Source of the DNA: Adlercreutzia rubneri
GTDB lineage: Bacteria > Actinomycetota > Coriobacteriia > Coriobacteriales > Eggerthellaceae
Assembly: GCF_009755265.1 (NCBI RefSeq)
Contig: NZ_WPOO01000013.1
Location: forward strand, 1-64,000
Reading direction: 5' to 3'
Length of the DNA: 64,000 bases
Shown piece after piece: positions 50,449 through 58,656 of this stretch; position 1 is the first letter of the stretch, and every line of letters begins with the position of its first letter. The notes under the pieces were generated by a model. That model had not been told where the DNA came from and made no database searches. It worked only from the letters and a program-made list of their open reading frames with translations. The position numbers and the translations under genes are program-made.

Positions 50449-52485
50449 CTACTCCCCGGAGGCACCGCCATCGTCGGTGCCGGTGATCTTGTAGAGTCGC
50501 ATATCGCCGTCGGAAAGAACTGTTTCGAATCCGGGCGTCTCGTCGGTGATGCGATTGATGCCGTCCCACCGCTTCAAACTATCTTCAGTTGTTTGCAAAA
50601 GCCATTTGCCCTCGTCGTAAGGTACGCCCTGATCGAGCAGGAGCACATATTCAGCCGACACGTCTTTAACAGCGCGCCGCACTTCCTCGCTTTCGGCGAT
50701 GGTGTCCAAGCCCTCTCTTATCATATTGGCGTCATCCGTTAGAGATCCTGTGGTGGGATGCCGGAAGTAGGTATTAATGCCGTTGACGCCATAGGCGAAG
50801 AGGCTGCCATCTTCAGGAGAGTTGATGACGAGCGACCCGTCGGGAATCATCTCCATGGCCCTATTGACGAAGTCTTTCTCCTTCGTGCTATAGACATGGT
50901 CTCTCGTCGTGCTGTACTCGCGGGCAATGCGATCCCGCATGAACCCGAACGGAGACCATTCTCTCTTGTGCGTTACGAGATTGTGGTAGCTAGGAAAGAA
51001 GTTGTAGCACGTAAAAACAACAAGCAAGACGGCGGTTACAACGCGCAAGCTGCTTTGCTTGTGCGTTGCGTTGGGGCGCTTAGACGCTTTGCGCTCGTCG
51101 TAGGACTTGGCGATGGCGACGATGATGGCGCTCAGCCCCATCGTGATGAGCGGCACGAGAAATATAGCGGCGGCATCTGCCAAGCGCCACGGGTCGTTGT
51201 ACCAGAAACCGCAGAGAACGTTTCGCAAGTATTCGTCGGTGCAGCGAGATACCCCGTAGGCGATGACCATATAAACTGCTGGGAAGATGAGCCATACCCG
51301 ATGCTTCTTGATGGCTACGACGCATCCAACAAAAGCCACGATGGCCAAGATGGTTTGCGGCGGCTGTCCGACATAGAACTCGAACGTGACGGAGGCGATA
51401 AAGCTCTCAACGGGAGTTAGTGTTAGGCCGCCGGTGTTGGGGAAGTTGACAACTTCAGCGAAGAATGGAAGCTGCAAAAGAACGAACCAGAGGATGATGA
51501 AGACCACTGCCGATAGAGCAAAAGCCAACACCTTGTTTCTGGAGAATCGTTTCATGGAGCGATGCGTGATATAGGCTGCGGCAAAAATGTAGGCGCAGAA
51601 CAGACCGTTCGGTTGAGATAGCGCAAGAGCCGCAACGGCGAGGATGCCGGAGAAAAGAGTACCCTTCCAATGGACGCCTATGCCGGCTTTGATGTAGTGC
51701 ATGAAAAGAGCGAGCACCGCAGGAAGAAGAGCAAAGCTAAGGAGGTTTGATACCAAGGGGCCTTTTATGAGGAAAGTCCATGGGAAGCAGGCAACCGACA
51801 TACTAGCCACGGCTCCAACTGCGATGTGCAACTTGGATTTAGGGAACAGGCAAGTGAGAAATGCCCACATGGAAGTCGGATAGACGAGGCCGCATATCAC
51901 AGCGTTAGTCGCGTTGATGGCGACGATGGGATCGGACGAGGCGAGGGTGCAGACGAGAGCTGCGAGGTCGTGCCAAGCGGATGGGTAGAAACCGGCACTT
52001 CCTGGAATGAAAGCGATCGTTCCAGTTGTAGCGCCAATGGATGACCACTGCCCGGACTCGACGAAGTATCGGACCATATTCAGATGGGTTGCGTTGTCTG
52101 CGCGGCAATAGAAGGAATCGGCACCGTCGAGTGGCTTGATAAACATGTAGACGCATATCAAGATACCGAAAGCAGCATAGCAGGCGAGGAACTTCCAATC
52201 CCAAGAAGTTGCCCGATCCGTGGTCTTGGCGTGTCCAATGAGCTTGGCAATGAGGTAAGGGATGAAGCACAGGACGAGCGTAGGTCCAAAGACAGTTGAT
52301 CCTGCAGAGAAGATGCCGATCTTTTCGTTTACGATGGCTACGATTGAAATGATAGCTGTCGAAGCTATAGGAGCGAACGCTATGCTTCGCGGGGTGCTGA
52401 AGGCCAAATTCCTAAACAGAAGATAGCCCGGTACATATAGAACGATAGCGCATAGTATGATGCAGGCGAGAAAAGAAATCCACAT
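50449..52485 (-). CDS. Large membrane protein (DUF6541/GT-C-like), copy B
   Basis: This 678-residue paralogue of the downstream protein has the same layout: repeated hydrophobic helices then a soluble tail with SLVINSPEDGSLFAYGVNGI, YVLLLDQGVPYDEGKWLLQT and PGFETVLSDGDMRLYKI. Its DNA is visibly less GC-rich than copy A (more AAA, GAT, ATT codons), so the copies diverged or were acquired separately. Both genes are transcribed together on the minus strand. A role in transferring a sugar to the exported polymer is inferred from location. Confidence 0.8.
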   Translation of the reverse strand: MWISFLACIILCAIVLYVPGYLLFRNLAFSTPRSIAFAPIASTAIISIVAIVNEKIGIFSAGSTVFGPTLVLCFIPYLIAKLIGHAKTTDRATSWDWKFLACYAAFGILICVYMFIKPLDGADSFYCRADNATHLNMVRYFVESGQWSSIGATTGTIAFIPGSAGFYPSAWHDLAALVCTLASSDPIVAINATNAVICGLVYPTSMWAFLTCLFPKSKLHIAVGAVASMSVACFPWTFLIKGPLVSNLLSFALLPAVLALFMHYIKAGIGVHWKGTLFSGILAVAALALSQPNGLFCAYIFAAAYITHRSMKRFSRNKVLAFALSAVVFIILWFVLLQLPFFAEVVNFPNTGGLTLTPVESFIASVTFEFYVGQPPQTILAIVAFVGCVVAIKKHRVWLIFPAVYMVIAYGVSRCTDEYLRNVLCGFWYNDPWRLADAAAIFLVPLITMGLSAIIVAIAKSYDERKASKRPNATHKQSSLRVVTAVLLVVFTCYNFFPSYHNLVTHKREWSPFGFMRDRIAREYSTTRDHVYSTKEKDFVNRAMEMIPDGSLVINSPEDGSLFAYGVNGINTYFRHPTTGSLTDDANMIREGLDTIAESEEVRRAVKDVSAEYVLLLDQGVPYDEGKWLLQTTEDSLKRWDGINRITDETPGFETVLSDGDMRLYKITGTDDGGASGE

Positions 52486-52553
52486 GGGGCAACAAATCCT
52501 TCGGAAGCTTACAGACAGCGTTTAAGTATACCAATTGGCGATGTGCTGAGAAG

Positions 52554-53681
52554 CTAGCAATCTGTCTGTTGAACCAGCTTCAGAATATACCGACAAAGAT
52601 GATTCGTGCAGGTTCCATGCGTGGGAAGGGTAATGTTGTTCCTGACGAAACATTGATATCTCTCGGGTTCGAAGGCGTCGCGCTCGATGGCTTTCACGAG
52701 TACGCTAGGATCGTCGGTGAACAAGGTGGGCACGTCGCGGGCGAGGTCGATGTTGAACGAGCGCTTCTCGTGGTAAGTGCCCCAATCGTAGGCGTACAGA
52801 AAAACCGGCACGCCCAGAAGCCCCGCCTCGTACATGACGGTGGAGTAGTCGGTGATCACGTAGTCGGCGGCAAACAGAGGATCGATGCCGCTGCGGTCGG
52901 CGGTGATGACGCGCGGGTCGTCGATAGTCTGCCGGCTGACGGGATGAGGGAGGAATACGAAGTTGAACTCATCGAAATCGACGGCCGAGAGCAAGTTCTG
53001 CATCGCCTTCTCCTCGTTGGGCGGTGGCGTCTTGCGGAAGGTCGGGCAATAGACGATGGTCTTCTTGCCGGCCATTTCGGGATGCTCCCTCAGGAAGGCC
53101 TCGCGCTGCCTCGAGCGAAACGCAGGGTCGCGCAGGAGATCGACCCGGGGAAGGGGGGCTTCGAAAACGATGGAGGGATCCACGTTGAAACCGGCGGCCA
53201 AATCGTCGCGGAAGTTGAGCGATGAGACGGCGACGGCGTCGTACCCCTCGTGCATATGCATGAGACGGGCCGTCTCGGAGCTGTGGCCCTCGGGCGTATC
53301 CAGTGTGGCATAACCGAACTTCTTCATGTTGCCCAGGGCGTGCCAGATCTGCACGACGGGGGCCTTAATGCGGCTACCGAGCAGGCTCACCACGATGCAG
53401 TAGGAATCCACCACGACGGCCCGGCTCGTCGCGATGAAGAAGACCTGCTTGGCCATGACGGGTAAATAGCGGAGCGGGCTTTCCAGCTTGTCGGCCAGTA
53501 TGACCGTGCGGTATGGCGGCTCCTTGCGTGCGAGCCCTTCTTTCAGAAGGAGGAAATCGATAGGGGCATCGTTGCTCTGACGGCTGATGCACACCACCTG
53601 GCGCTTGACGGGAAAAAGGCGGCAGATGCGGTAGAACAGGGCGAGCAGGGCGGTAGCCGCCGCCACGGCGAGACGCTTCAC
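52554..53681 (-). CDS. CDP-glycerol glycerophosphotransferase family protein (TagB-like)
   Basis: This 375-residue protein has an N-terminal hydrophobic/basic anchor (~1-30), then a GT-B-like fold. Motifs are VVQIWHALGNMKKFGYAT, KTIVYCPTFRKTPP and ADYVITDYSTVMYEAGLLG, the last being the CDP-polyol binding signature. It should add one or more polyol-phosphate units to a lipid-linked acceptor. It is divergent from the larger homologue across ~100 bases, suggesting coordinated expression. It could be a primase (TagB) rather than a polymerase. Confidence 0.88.
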   Translation of the reverse strand: MKRLAVAAATALLALFYRICRLFPVKRQVVCISRQSNDAPIDFLLLKEGLARKEPPYRTVILADKLESPLRYLPVMAKQVFFIATSRAVVVDSYCIVVSLLGSRIKAPVVQIWHALGNMKKFGYATLDTPEGHSSETARLMHMHEGYDAVAVSSLNFRDDLAAGFNVDPSIVFEAPLPRVDLLRDPAFRSRQREAFLREHPEMAGKKTIVYCPTFRKTPPPNEEKAMQNLLSAVDFDEFNFVFLPHPVSRQTIDDPRVITADRSGIDPLFAADYVITDYSTVMYEAGLLGVPVFLYAYDWGTYHEKRSFNIDLARDVPTLFTDDPSVLVKAIERDAFEPERYQCFVRNNITLPTHGTCTNHLCRYILKLVQQTDC

Positions 53682-53782
53682 GATGCTCCTCCTGTCTTTG
53701 CGGTGCTGGGCCTGTGGGCTTTTTCGCTACGATTGCAGCCCATGGTATCATGGTTTTCGCTATATGAGAGACGGAGGACGGC

Positions 53783-55564
53783 GTGATCGTAACAATAGAG
53801 GATATTTCCTGGGAACGGGTTTTTTTGCGCGTGACCTATCGCGCCGATAAGCCCGCGCATCTGAAGCTGTTCCGCGTGAGATCCCGGCAGTTCGTGGAAT
53901 TCCGGGAAACCCTGGAAGGCGACCTTGTGACGGCTGTCGTCAACATTACCCAAGGCGGCGGTCGGGAGCCCCTGTCCGACGGCGAGTGGATCATCTGCCA
54001 GCAGCTGTCCGATGAGCAAGCCCGCCTCCCGTGGGCGCGTGCCAACGCCCCCTATCTTGTGACTCTCGCGAAAAAGCGCCTGTGGGGAGAACTAAAGCCC
54101 TCGCAAGTGCGAAGGGCGAAAAGAGATGGGGTCGACTATGCCGCATACCCCTTCACCGACGAACAGATCGACGAGGACATCCGCAACCGTCCCTTCACGA
54201 CCCATAACATCGCCTATTCGCCGCAGCTGACGGAGTGGCTGGGCGACCTGTCCCGGGTCTTCCGCTATGTGGACGGCAAGTACGCGCTGGCCGCCTCGCT
54301 CATTCCCTCCATGGACGCCAGCGACTACCTCATCGTGAAGCTGGCCATCGACTACTTCGTGAAGAACCGGAAGCCCCAGACGCGCCGGTTCAGTCTCCGG
54401 CAGATGGAGAAGAACCTCTTCTCGCTTTATTACAAGCTAGCGAGGAAGGTCTTGCGGCCGAAGGATAACGTCGTGCTGTTCTTTAAGGAGAACGGAGATG
54501 AGCCGACGGAGAACCTGGCCGCCGTTCGGGATCGCCTAATAGAGAGGGGGATCGACAAGGAATTCCCCGTCATAGAGCGGTACCGCAACACATTCGTGGG
54601 GCACCAGAATCTATTTTTCTGGATTAAGGACATCAACGCCATTGCCAGGAGTCGCTACATCTTCATCGACGACTACTGTCCCGTCTTCAACTTCATCGAT
54701 CCCGACGACGATACGGTGCTCACCCAGGTATGGCATGCCGGTGTCGGGTTCAAGTCGGTAGGCTATGCCCGCTTCGGCATCTCAGGTTCCCCCGACCCCT
54801 ACCAGTCGGCCCATCGGCGCTACGACTACGCCCTGGTGGGCAATGGGGAGCTACGCGATATCTACTCCGAGGTGTTCGGCATCGAACAGGAGGCACTGCT
54901 AGCCACCGGCATGCCCCGGCTCGACCACTTCCTCGACGAGGAGCGCCAGGCGGCGGCGGAGCAACGCCTTATGGCGAAGTACCCGTGGATGGGCGACGGG
55001 CGCGTGATCGTGTTCGCCCCCACCTTTCGCGGGGCCGGGCAGGCCACGGCCTATTACCCTTACGACTCCTACATCGACTACCGGGCGCTTTGGGAGATGT
55101 GCGAGCGCACCAACTCATACTTCGTCTTCGAGATGCACCACTTCATCGAGGAGCGCCCGGAGATACCGTCCGCTTTCGCGAATCGCTTGAAGGATCTCTC
55201 GGACGAGAGTTTGGGTGACCTGCTCTATGTGGCCGATGTTCTGGTAACGGACTACTCGTCCTGCTTCTACGACTGCCTCCTTCTGCAAAAGCCGGTGGTC
55301 TTCTACGTGCCCGACAAGGTGGAGTACTCGGCTACGCGTGGCGTGCAGCGCTCGGTGGACGATATGGCGCCGGGGGTGGTGTGCGACACGTCCGAAGAGT
55401 TCGTGGACGTGCTAGAGAAGGCCGCCTACCGTTCGACGGCGCCGGACGCATCGATGATCGATCGCTGCTCGGAGCAGGCGGGCTATGCGGCCGACCGCGT
55501 CATTGATGCGGTGCTCCTGGAAAAAGAAGTGCCGGGCGTGCGCTTGGCGCGCAATGCGTCATAA
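53783..55564 (+). CDS. CDP-glycerol/ribitol-type polymerase (TagF-like)
   Basis: This 593-residue protein has an N-terminal beta-rich region (~1-100) and helical middle. The C-terminal catalytic domain (~300-585) carries VLTQVWHAGVGFKSVGYARF, VIVFAPTFRG and ADVLVTDYSSCFYDCLLLQKP. Length and layout fit polymerising TagF/TarL enzymes. The start is GTG 53783 with GGAGGAC upstream. It begins a + strand run with the cytidylyltransferase, dehydrogenase and GT2 genes. Whether the unit is glycerol or ribitol phosphate cannot be told from sequence. Confidence 0.9.
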   Translation: MIVTIEDISWERVFLRVTYRADKPAHLKLFRVRSRQFVEFRETLEGDLVTAVVNITQGGGREPLSDGEWIICQQLSDEQARLPWARANAPYLVTLAKKRLWGELKPSQVRRAKRDGVDYAAYPFTDEQIDEDIRNRPFTTHNIAYSPQLTEWLGDLSRVFRYVDGKYALAASLIPSMDASDYLIVKLAIDYFVKNRKPQTRRFSLRQMEKNLFSLYYKLARKVLRPKDNVVLFFKENGDEPTENLAAVRDRLIERGIDKEFPVIERYRNTFVGHQNLFFWIKDINAIARSRYIFIDDYCPVFNFIDPDDDTVLTQVWHAGVGFKSVGYARFGISGSPDPYQSAHRRYDYALVGNGELRDIYSEVFGIEQEALLATGMPRLDHFLDEERQAAAEQRLMAKYPWMGDGRVIVFAPTFRGAGQATAYYPYDSYIDYRALWEMCERTNSYFVFEMHHFIEERPEIPSAFANRLKDLSDESLGDLLYVADVLVTDYSSCFYDCLLLQKPVVFYVPDKVEYSATRGVQRSVDDMAPGVVCDTSEEFVDVLEKAAYRSTAPDASMIDRCSEQAGYAADRVIDAVLLEKEVPGVRLARNAS

Positions 55565-55605
55565 TAGGCGAAAACGGCAAGAGAAGCGGAAAGAAGCAGC
55601 TGCCC

Positions 55606-56322
55606 ATGAACTACGCCCTTATTTTCGCTGGTGGAACGGGCCAGCGGATGAACACCAAAACGCGGCCCAAGCAGTTCCTTGAGCTGTACGGAAAGCCCAT
55701 CATCCTGTATACCATCGAGGCCTTCGAGAACCACCCGGCTATCGACGGCATCGTGGTAGTGTGCCTGAAGGATTGGATTTCCTTCCTGAAGAAGAAGATC
55801 GCCCATTACGACATCACCAAGGTCGTCGATGTGATTCCTGGTGGTGCCACGGGGCAGGAATCCATCCGCAACGGCCTGGCGGCATTGGAGGCGGCCGTGG
55901 GGCGCGACCATGCCGTGTTCGTCCACGACGGGGTGCGCCCTCTGGTGAGCGACGAGACCATTACAAGGTGCGCCGAATCGGTGGCCGCCCATGGCAACGC
56001 CATTTCCGTCACGCCGGCCATCGAGACCATCGTGCAGGAAGAGGACGGCGTGGTAACCAACATCATCGACCGGGCCGCCTGCCGCATGGCCAAAGCCCCC
56101 CAGTGCTTCAACATCGGCGAGCTCATCGACGCCCACGAACGGGCCATGACCGATGGCGAGGAGGGATTCATCGATTCGGCAAGCCTCATGCGCCATTACG
56201 GGCACGTGCTGCACGCGGTGGAGACGGGACCGGAGAACATCAAGATCACCACGCCGTCGGACTTCTACATCTTCCGGGCCTTCGTGGATGCGCGCGAGAG
56301 CTCGGAGATATTCGGTTTCTAG
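55606..56322 (+). CDS. IspD/TarI-family cytidylyltransferase
   Basis: This 238-residue nucleotidyltransferase has the signature LIFAGGTGQRMNTKTRPKQF, GGATGQESIRNGL and VFVHDGVRPLV. IspD makes CDP-methylerythritol; the close relative TarI makes CDP-ribitol. Beside TagB/TagF-like genes a TarI role is more likely, supplying the CDP-activated polyol. The MEP-pathway gene dxs is ~47 kb away in this window, and a housekeeping IspD is expected elsewhere. It lies 42 bases after the TagF-like gene. Substrate is inference. Confidence 0.85.
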   Translation: MNYALIFAGGTGQRMNTKTRPKQFLELYGKPIILYTIEAFENHPAIDGIVVVCLKDWISFLKKKIAHYDITKVVDVIPGGATGQESIRNGLAALEAAVGRDHAVFVHDGVRPLVSDETITRCAESVAAHGNAISVTPAIETIVQEEDGVVTNIIDRAACRMAKAPQCFNIGELIDAHERAMTDGEEGFIDSASLMRHYGHVLHAVETGPENIKITTPSDFYIFRAFVDARESSEIFGF

Positions 56323-56331
56323 GAGGCTGCC

Positions 56332-57381
56332 ATGTTCGATATCTTTGCCGAATCGCGCGAGCAGGCGCGCTCGGAGGCCATTCCCTGGGGCGAGCTAGAA
56401 GGGAAGTGCGTGCTCATCACCGGAGCCACGGGCCTCATCGGCTTCGCCTGCGCTCGCCTGCTGCTGGAGCGCAACCGTCTCGGCCTAGGCCCGCAGATCC
56501 GCGTTCTCTGCCTAGTAAGGAACGAGGAGCGTGCTCGCGAGATATTTTCCGCCTACGGTGAGGACGATGGCCTAGAAATGGTCGTGGGCTCTGTTGAGGA
56601 CTTCCCTCAGCCCGAGGGCTCCATCGACTACATCGTTCACACTGCCTGCCCCACGGCATCGAAGTTTTTCGCGGAGCATCCCGTCGAGACGGCGGACGCC
56701 CTGGTGCTCGGCACGAGGCGCGTGCTGGAGCTGGCCCGGGCGAAGGGCGTGTCTGGCATGGTGTACGCTTCCAGCATGGAAGCTTACGGCGATGGCAACG
56801 CCGAGCCGGGACTTGATAACTTGCTGAATGAGAGCCAAGTGGGCTATGTGGACCCCCTGCGCGTGCGCAGCTGCTACCCGGAGGGCAAACGCATGGCCGA
56901 GCAGTACTGCTGCGCCTATGCCGCCGAGTATGGCGTCCCCGCCATGGTGGTGCGCCTGGCCCAGACCTTCGGCCCCGGCATCCCGAAGAGCGACGGCCGC
57001 CTGTTTGCCATGTGCGCGCGCAACGCTTTGGCGGGGGAGGACATCGTCCTTAAGACGACGGGCGCCAGCACGCGCATGTACCTGTACACGGCCGACGCGG
57101 TGTCCGCATTGCTCACGGTGATGCTGAAGGGCGAGCCGGGATGCGCCTACAACGCCGCCAACCCGTCCACCTACTGCTCGGTGCGGGAGATGGCCGAGAT
57201 GGTGGCGTCCTTGGCACCGGACGGCAGCGTGCAGGTGCGCTGCGCGATAGACCCCGATGCCCCTTACCCCCCCGAACATCATCTGCCGTTGGACGTATCG
57301 CGCCTTCAGGCCCTCGGCTGGGCGGCGACGCAGGATCTGCCCGGCATGTACCGCAACCTCATGGCCTATCTGGAGGATTAG
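56332..57381 (+). CDS. Extended short-chain dehydrogenase/NAD-dependent epimerase
   Basis: This 349-residue Rossmann enzyme has VLITGATGLIGFACARLL (dinucleotide loop) at about residues 28-45, VYASSMEAYG with the catalytic Ser, and SCYPEGKRMAEQY (YxxxK). It belongs to the extended SDR family with UDP-glucose epimerases and sugar dehydratases. Next to a TarI-like gene it may prepare the polyol or sugar for the polymer. In Haemophilus an SDR is fused to a TarI-like enzyme for CDP-ribitol, but that SDR is of the classical type. SD TAGGAGG is strong. Confidence 0.87.
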   Translation: MFDIFAESREQARSEAIPWGELEGKCVLITGATGLIGFACARLLLERNRLGLGPQIRVLCLVRNEERAREIFSAYGEDDGLEMVVGSVEDFPQPEGSIDYIVHTACPTASKFFAEHPVETADALVLGTRRVLELARAKGVSGMVYASSMEAYGDGNAEPGLDNLLNESQVGYVDPLRVRSCYPEGKRMAEQYCCAYAAEYGVPAMVVRLAQTFGPGIPKSDGRLFAMCARNALAGEDIVLKTTGASTRMYLYTADAVSALLTVMLKGEPGCAYNAANPSTYCSVREMAEMVASLAPDGSVQVRCAIDPDAPYPPEHHLPLDVSRLQALGWAATQDLPGMYRNLMAYLED

Positions 57382-57383
57382 CC

Positions 57384-58613
57384 ATGGCGAATCCGGTGAA
57401 GGTCTCGGTGGTCGTTCCTGTCTATAATACCGCCCCATATCTCGAGCAATGTCTCGATAGCATTGTCGGGCAATCTCTGGCTGACATCGAGATCATTTGC
57501 GTGGACGATGGATCCACCGATGAATCACCGGCAATTCTTGAGAGCTATGCTGCTAAAGACCTACGACTAAAAGTAATTCATCAGCAAAACCAATTCGCTG
57601 GTACCGCTCGCAACAATGGGATGGCCGCAGCTCGCGGCGAATACATCATGTTCTGCGATTCCGATGACTTCATGGCGGAAAATGCTCTGGAGCTCATGTA
57701 CGAGAAGAGCAAGAAAGACGAAGCGGATATCTGCGTTTGCGCGGGGAAGCGCTACTATGAGCAACTTGGGCTCACGGTAGATGCGCCCGGTTATTTGGAA
57801 GTAAAGCGGGTGCCTGAGAAACTGCCATTCAACCGCTCCGACAATGCGGAGCATCTGTTCAGCTTCACCACTATTATGATGTTCAATAAGATGTTCCGCC
57901 TCGATTTCCTGCGAGAGCGTCATCTGCAATATGCAACGACGCGGAACGGTGAAGATGTTGAGATATGTGCCCTTGCTCTTTGGTATGCCGATCGAATAAC
58001 GGTGGTGAAGACTCCGCTTGTGGTCTACCGTATCGACAGGCCAGATAGTCTCGTGGGAACGCTTAGTCAGGCTGCCCTTGATCCTCTTTATGCCTGGATG
58101 CGGGTATGGCGGGCGATCGGTTCGAAGCTAGGTGATGCGAAGCGAAGCTTCGATTGCAAGTTCCTCGGAGTTGCACGTCACACTCTGAGGAATGTGACGA
58201 ATTCCAACGCGTTCGATCAGTGCTTCGATTACCTGAAAAGTGAAGCAATCGATGTCATGGATCTGCGCGTTCGTAAAGACGGCTACTACTATACGCCCTG
58301 GTATAACGAGTTCGTTTCTCATCTTCGCGATGAAAGCTGCGAGGGCTTTAAAGTTTATATGCTCTTTGCGACAAATCGGGATTTAGATACGGAAGAGGCG
58401 AAGAGACTCGATTTCCGACGTCGCTTGAGAGAATCGGAGAAACAGAGAGCCCAAGTTGAGCGTGCGTTTAAAAATGCCGAGAAAGAACGTGCCGAGATCG
58501 AACGCAAATTCTCGAAAGTAAAATGGCTCTATAGCTGCGGCAGGGCAGCTTTGCGGCTTCCTCGAAGGATTAGAAAAGAACTGACTCGAGGCGGGGAAGC
58601 AGCGGATAAATAG
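57384..58613 (+). CDS. Family 2 glycosyltransferase
   Basis: This 409-residue GT-A-fold transferase has SVVVPVYNTAPYLEQCLDSI, ICVDDGSTDES and the DXD-type MFCDSDDFM in its first 100 residues. Its helical C-terminal half ends in a charged coiled coil (~345-385) and a basic tail. It should add a sugar to the glycopolymer at the inner membrane face. ATG 57384 overlaps nothing and has GGAGG 7 bases upstream within the end of the preceding gene. The codon use becomes more AT-rich than in the upstream genes. Confidence 0.9.
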   Translation: MANPVKVSVVVPVYNTAPYLEQCLDSIVGQSLADIEIICVDDGSTDESPAILESYAAKDLRLKVIHQQNQFAGTARNNGMAAARGEYIMFCDSDDFMAENALELMYEKSKKDEADICVCAGKRYYEQLGLTVDAPGYLEVKRVPEKLPFNRSDNAEHLFSFTTIMMFNKMFRLDFLRERHLQYATTRNGEDVEICALALWYADRITVVKTPLVVYRIDRPDSLVGTLSQAALDPLYAWMRVWRAIGSKLGDAKRSFDCKFLGVARHTLRNVTNSNAFDQCFDYLKSEAIDVMDLRVRKDGYYYTPWYNEFVSHLRDESCEGFKVYMLFATNRDLDTEEAKRLDFRRRLRESEKQRAQVERAFKNAEKERAEIERKFSKVKWLYSCGRAALRLPRRIRKELTRGGEAADK

Positions 58614-58644
58614 AAGAGCAAGCGAGTATTCACGCTTGCTCTTC
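58613..58644. terminator. Bidirectional terminator
   Basis: Perfect 12-bp arms GAAGAGCAAGCG and CGCTTGCTCTTC around an 8-base loop lie between the convergent GT2 and triple-glycosyltransferase genes. The 5' arm overlaps the last base of the GT2 stop codon. Confidence 0.85.
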
Positions 58645-58656
58645 TCGAGCCGAGCA

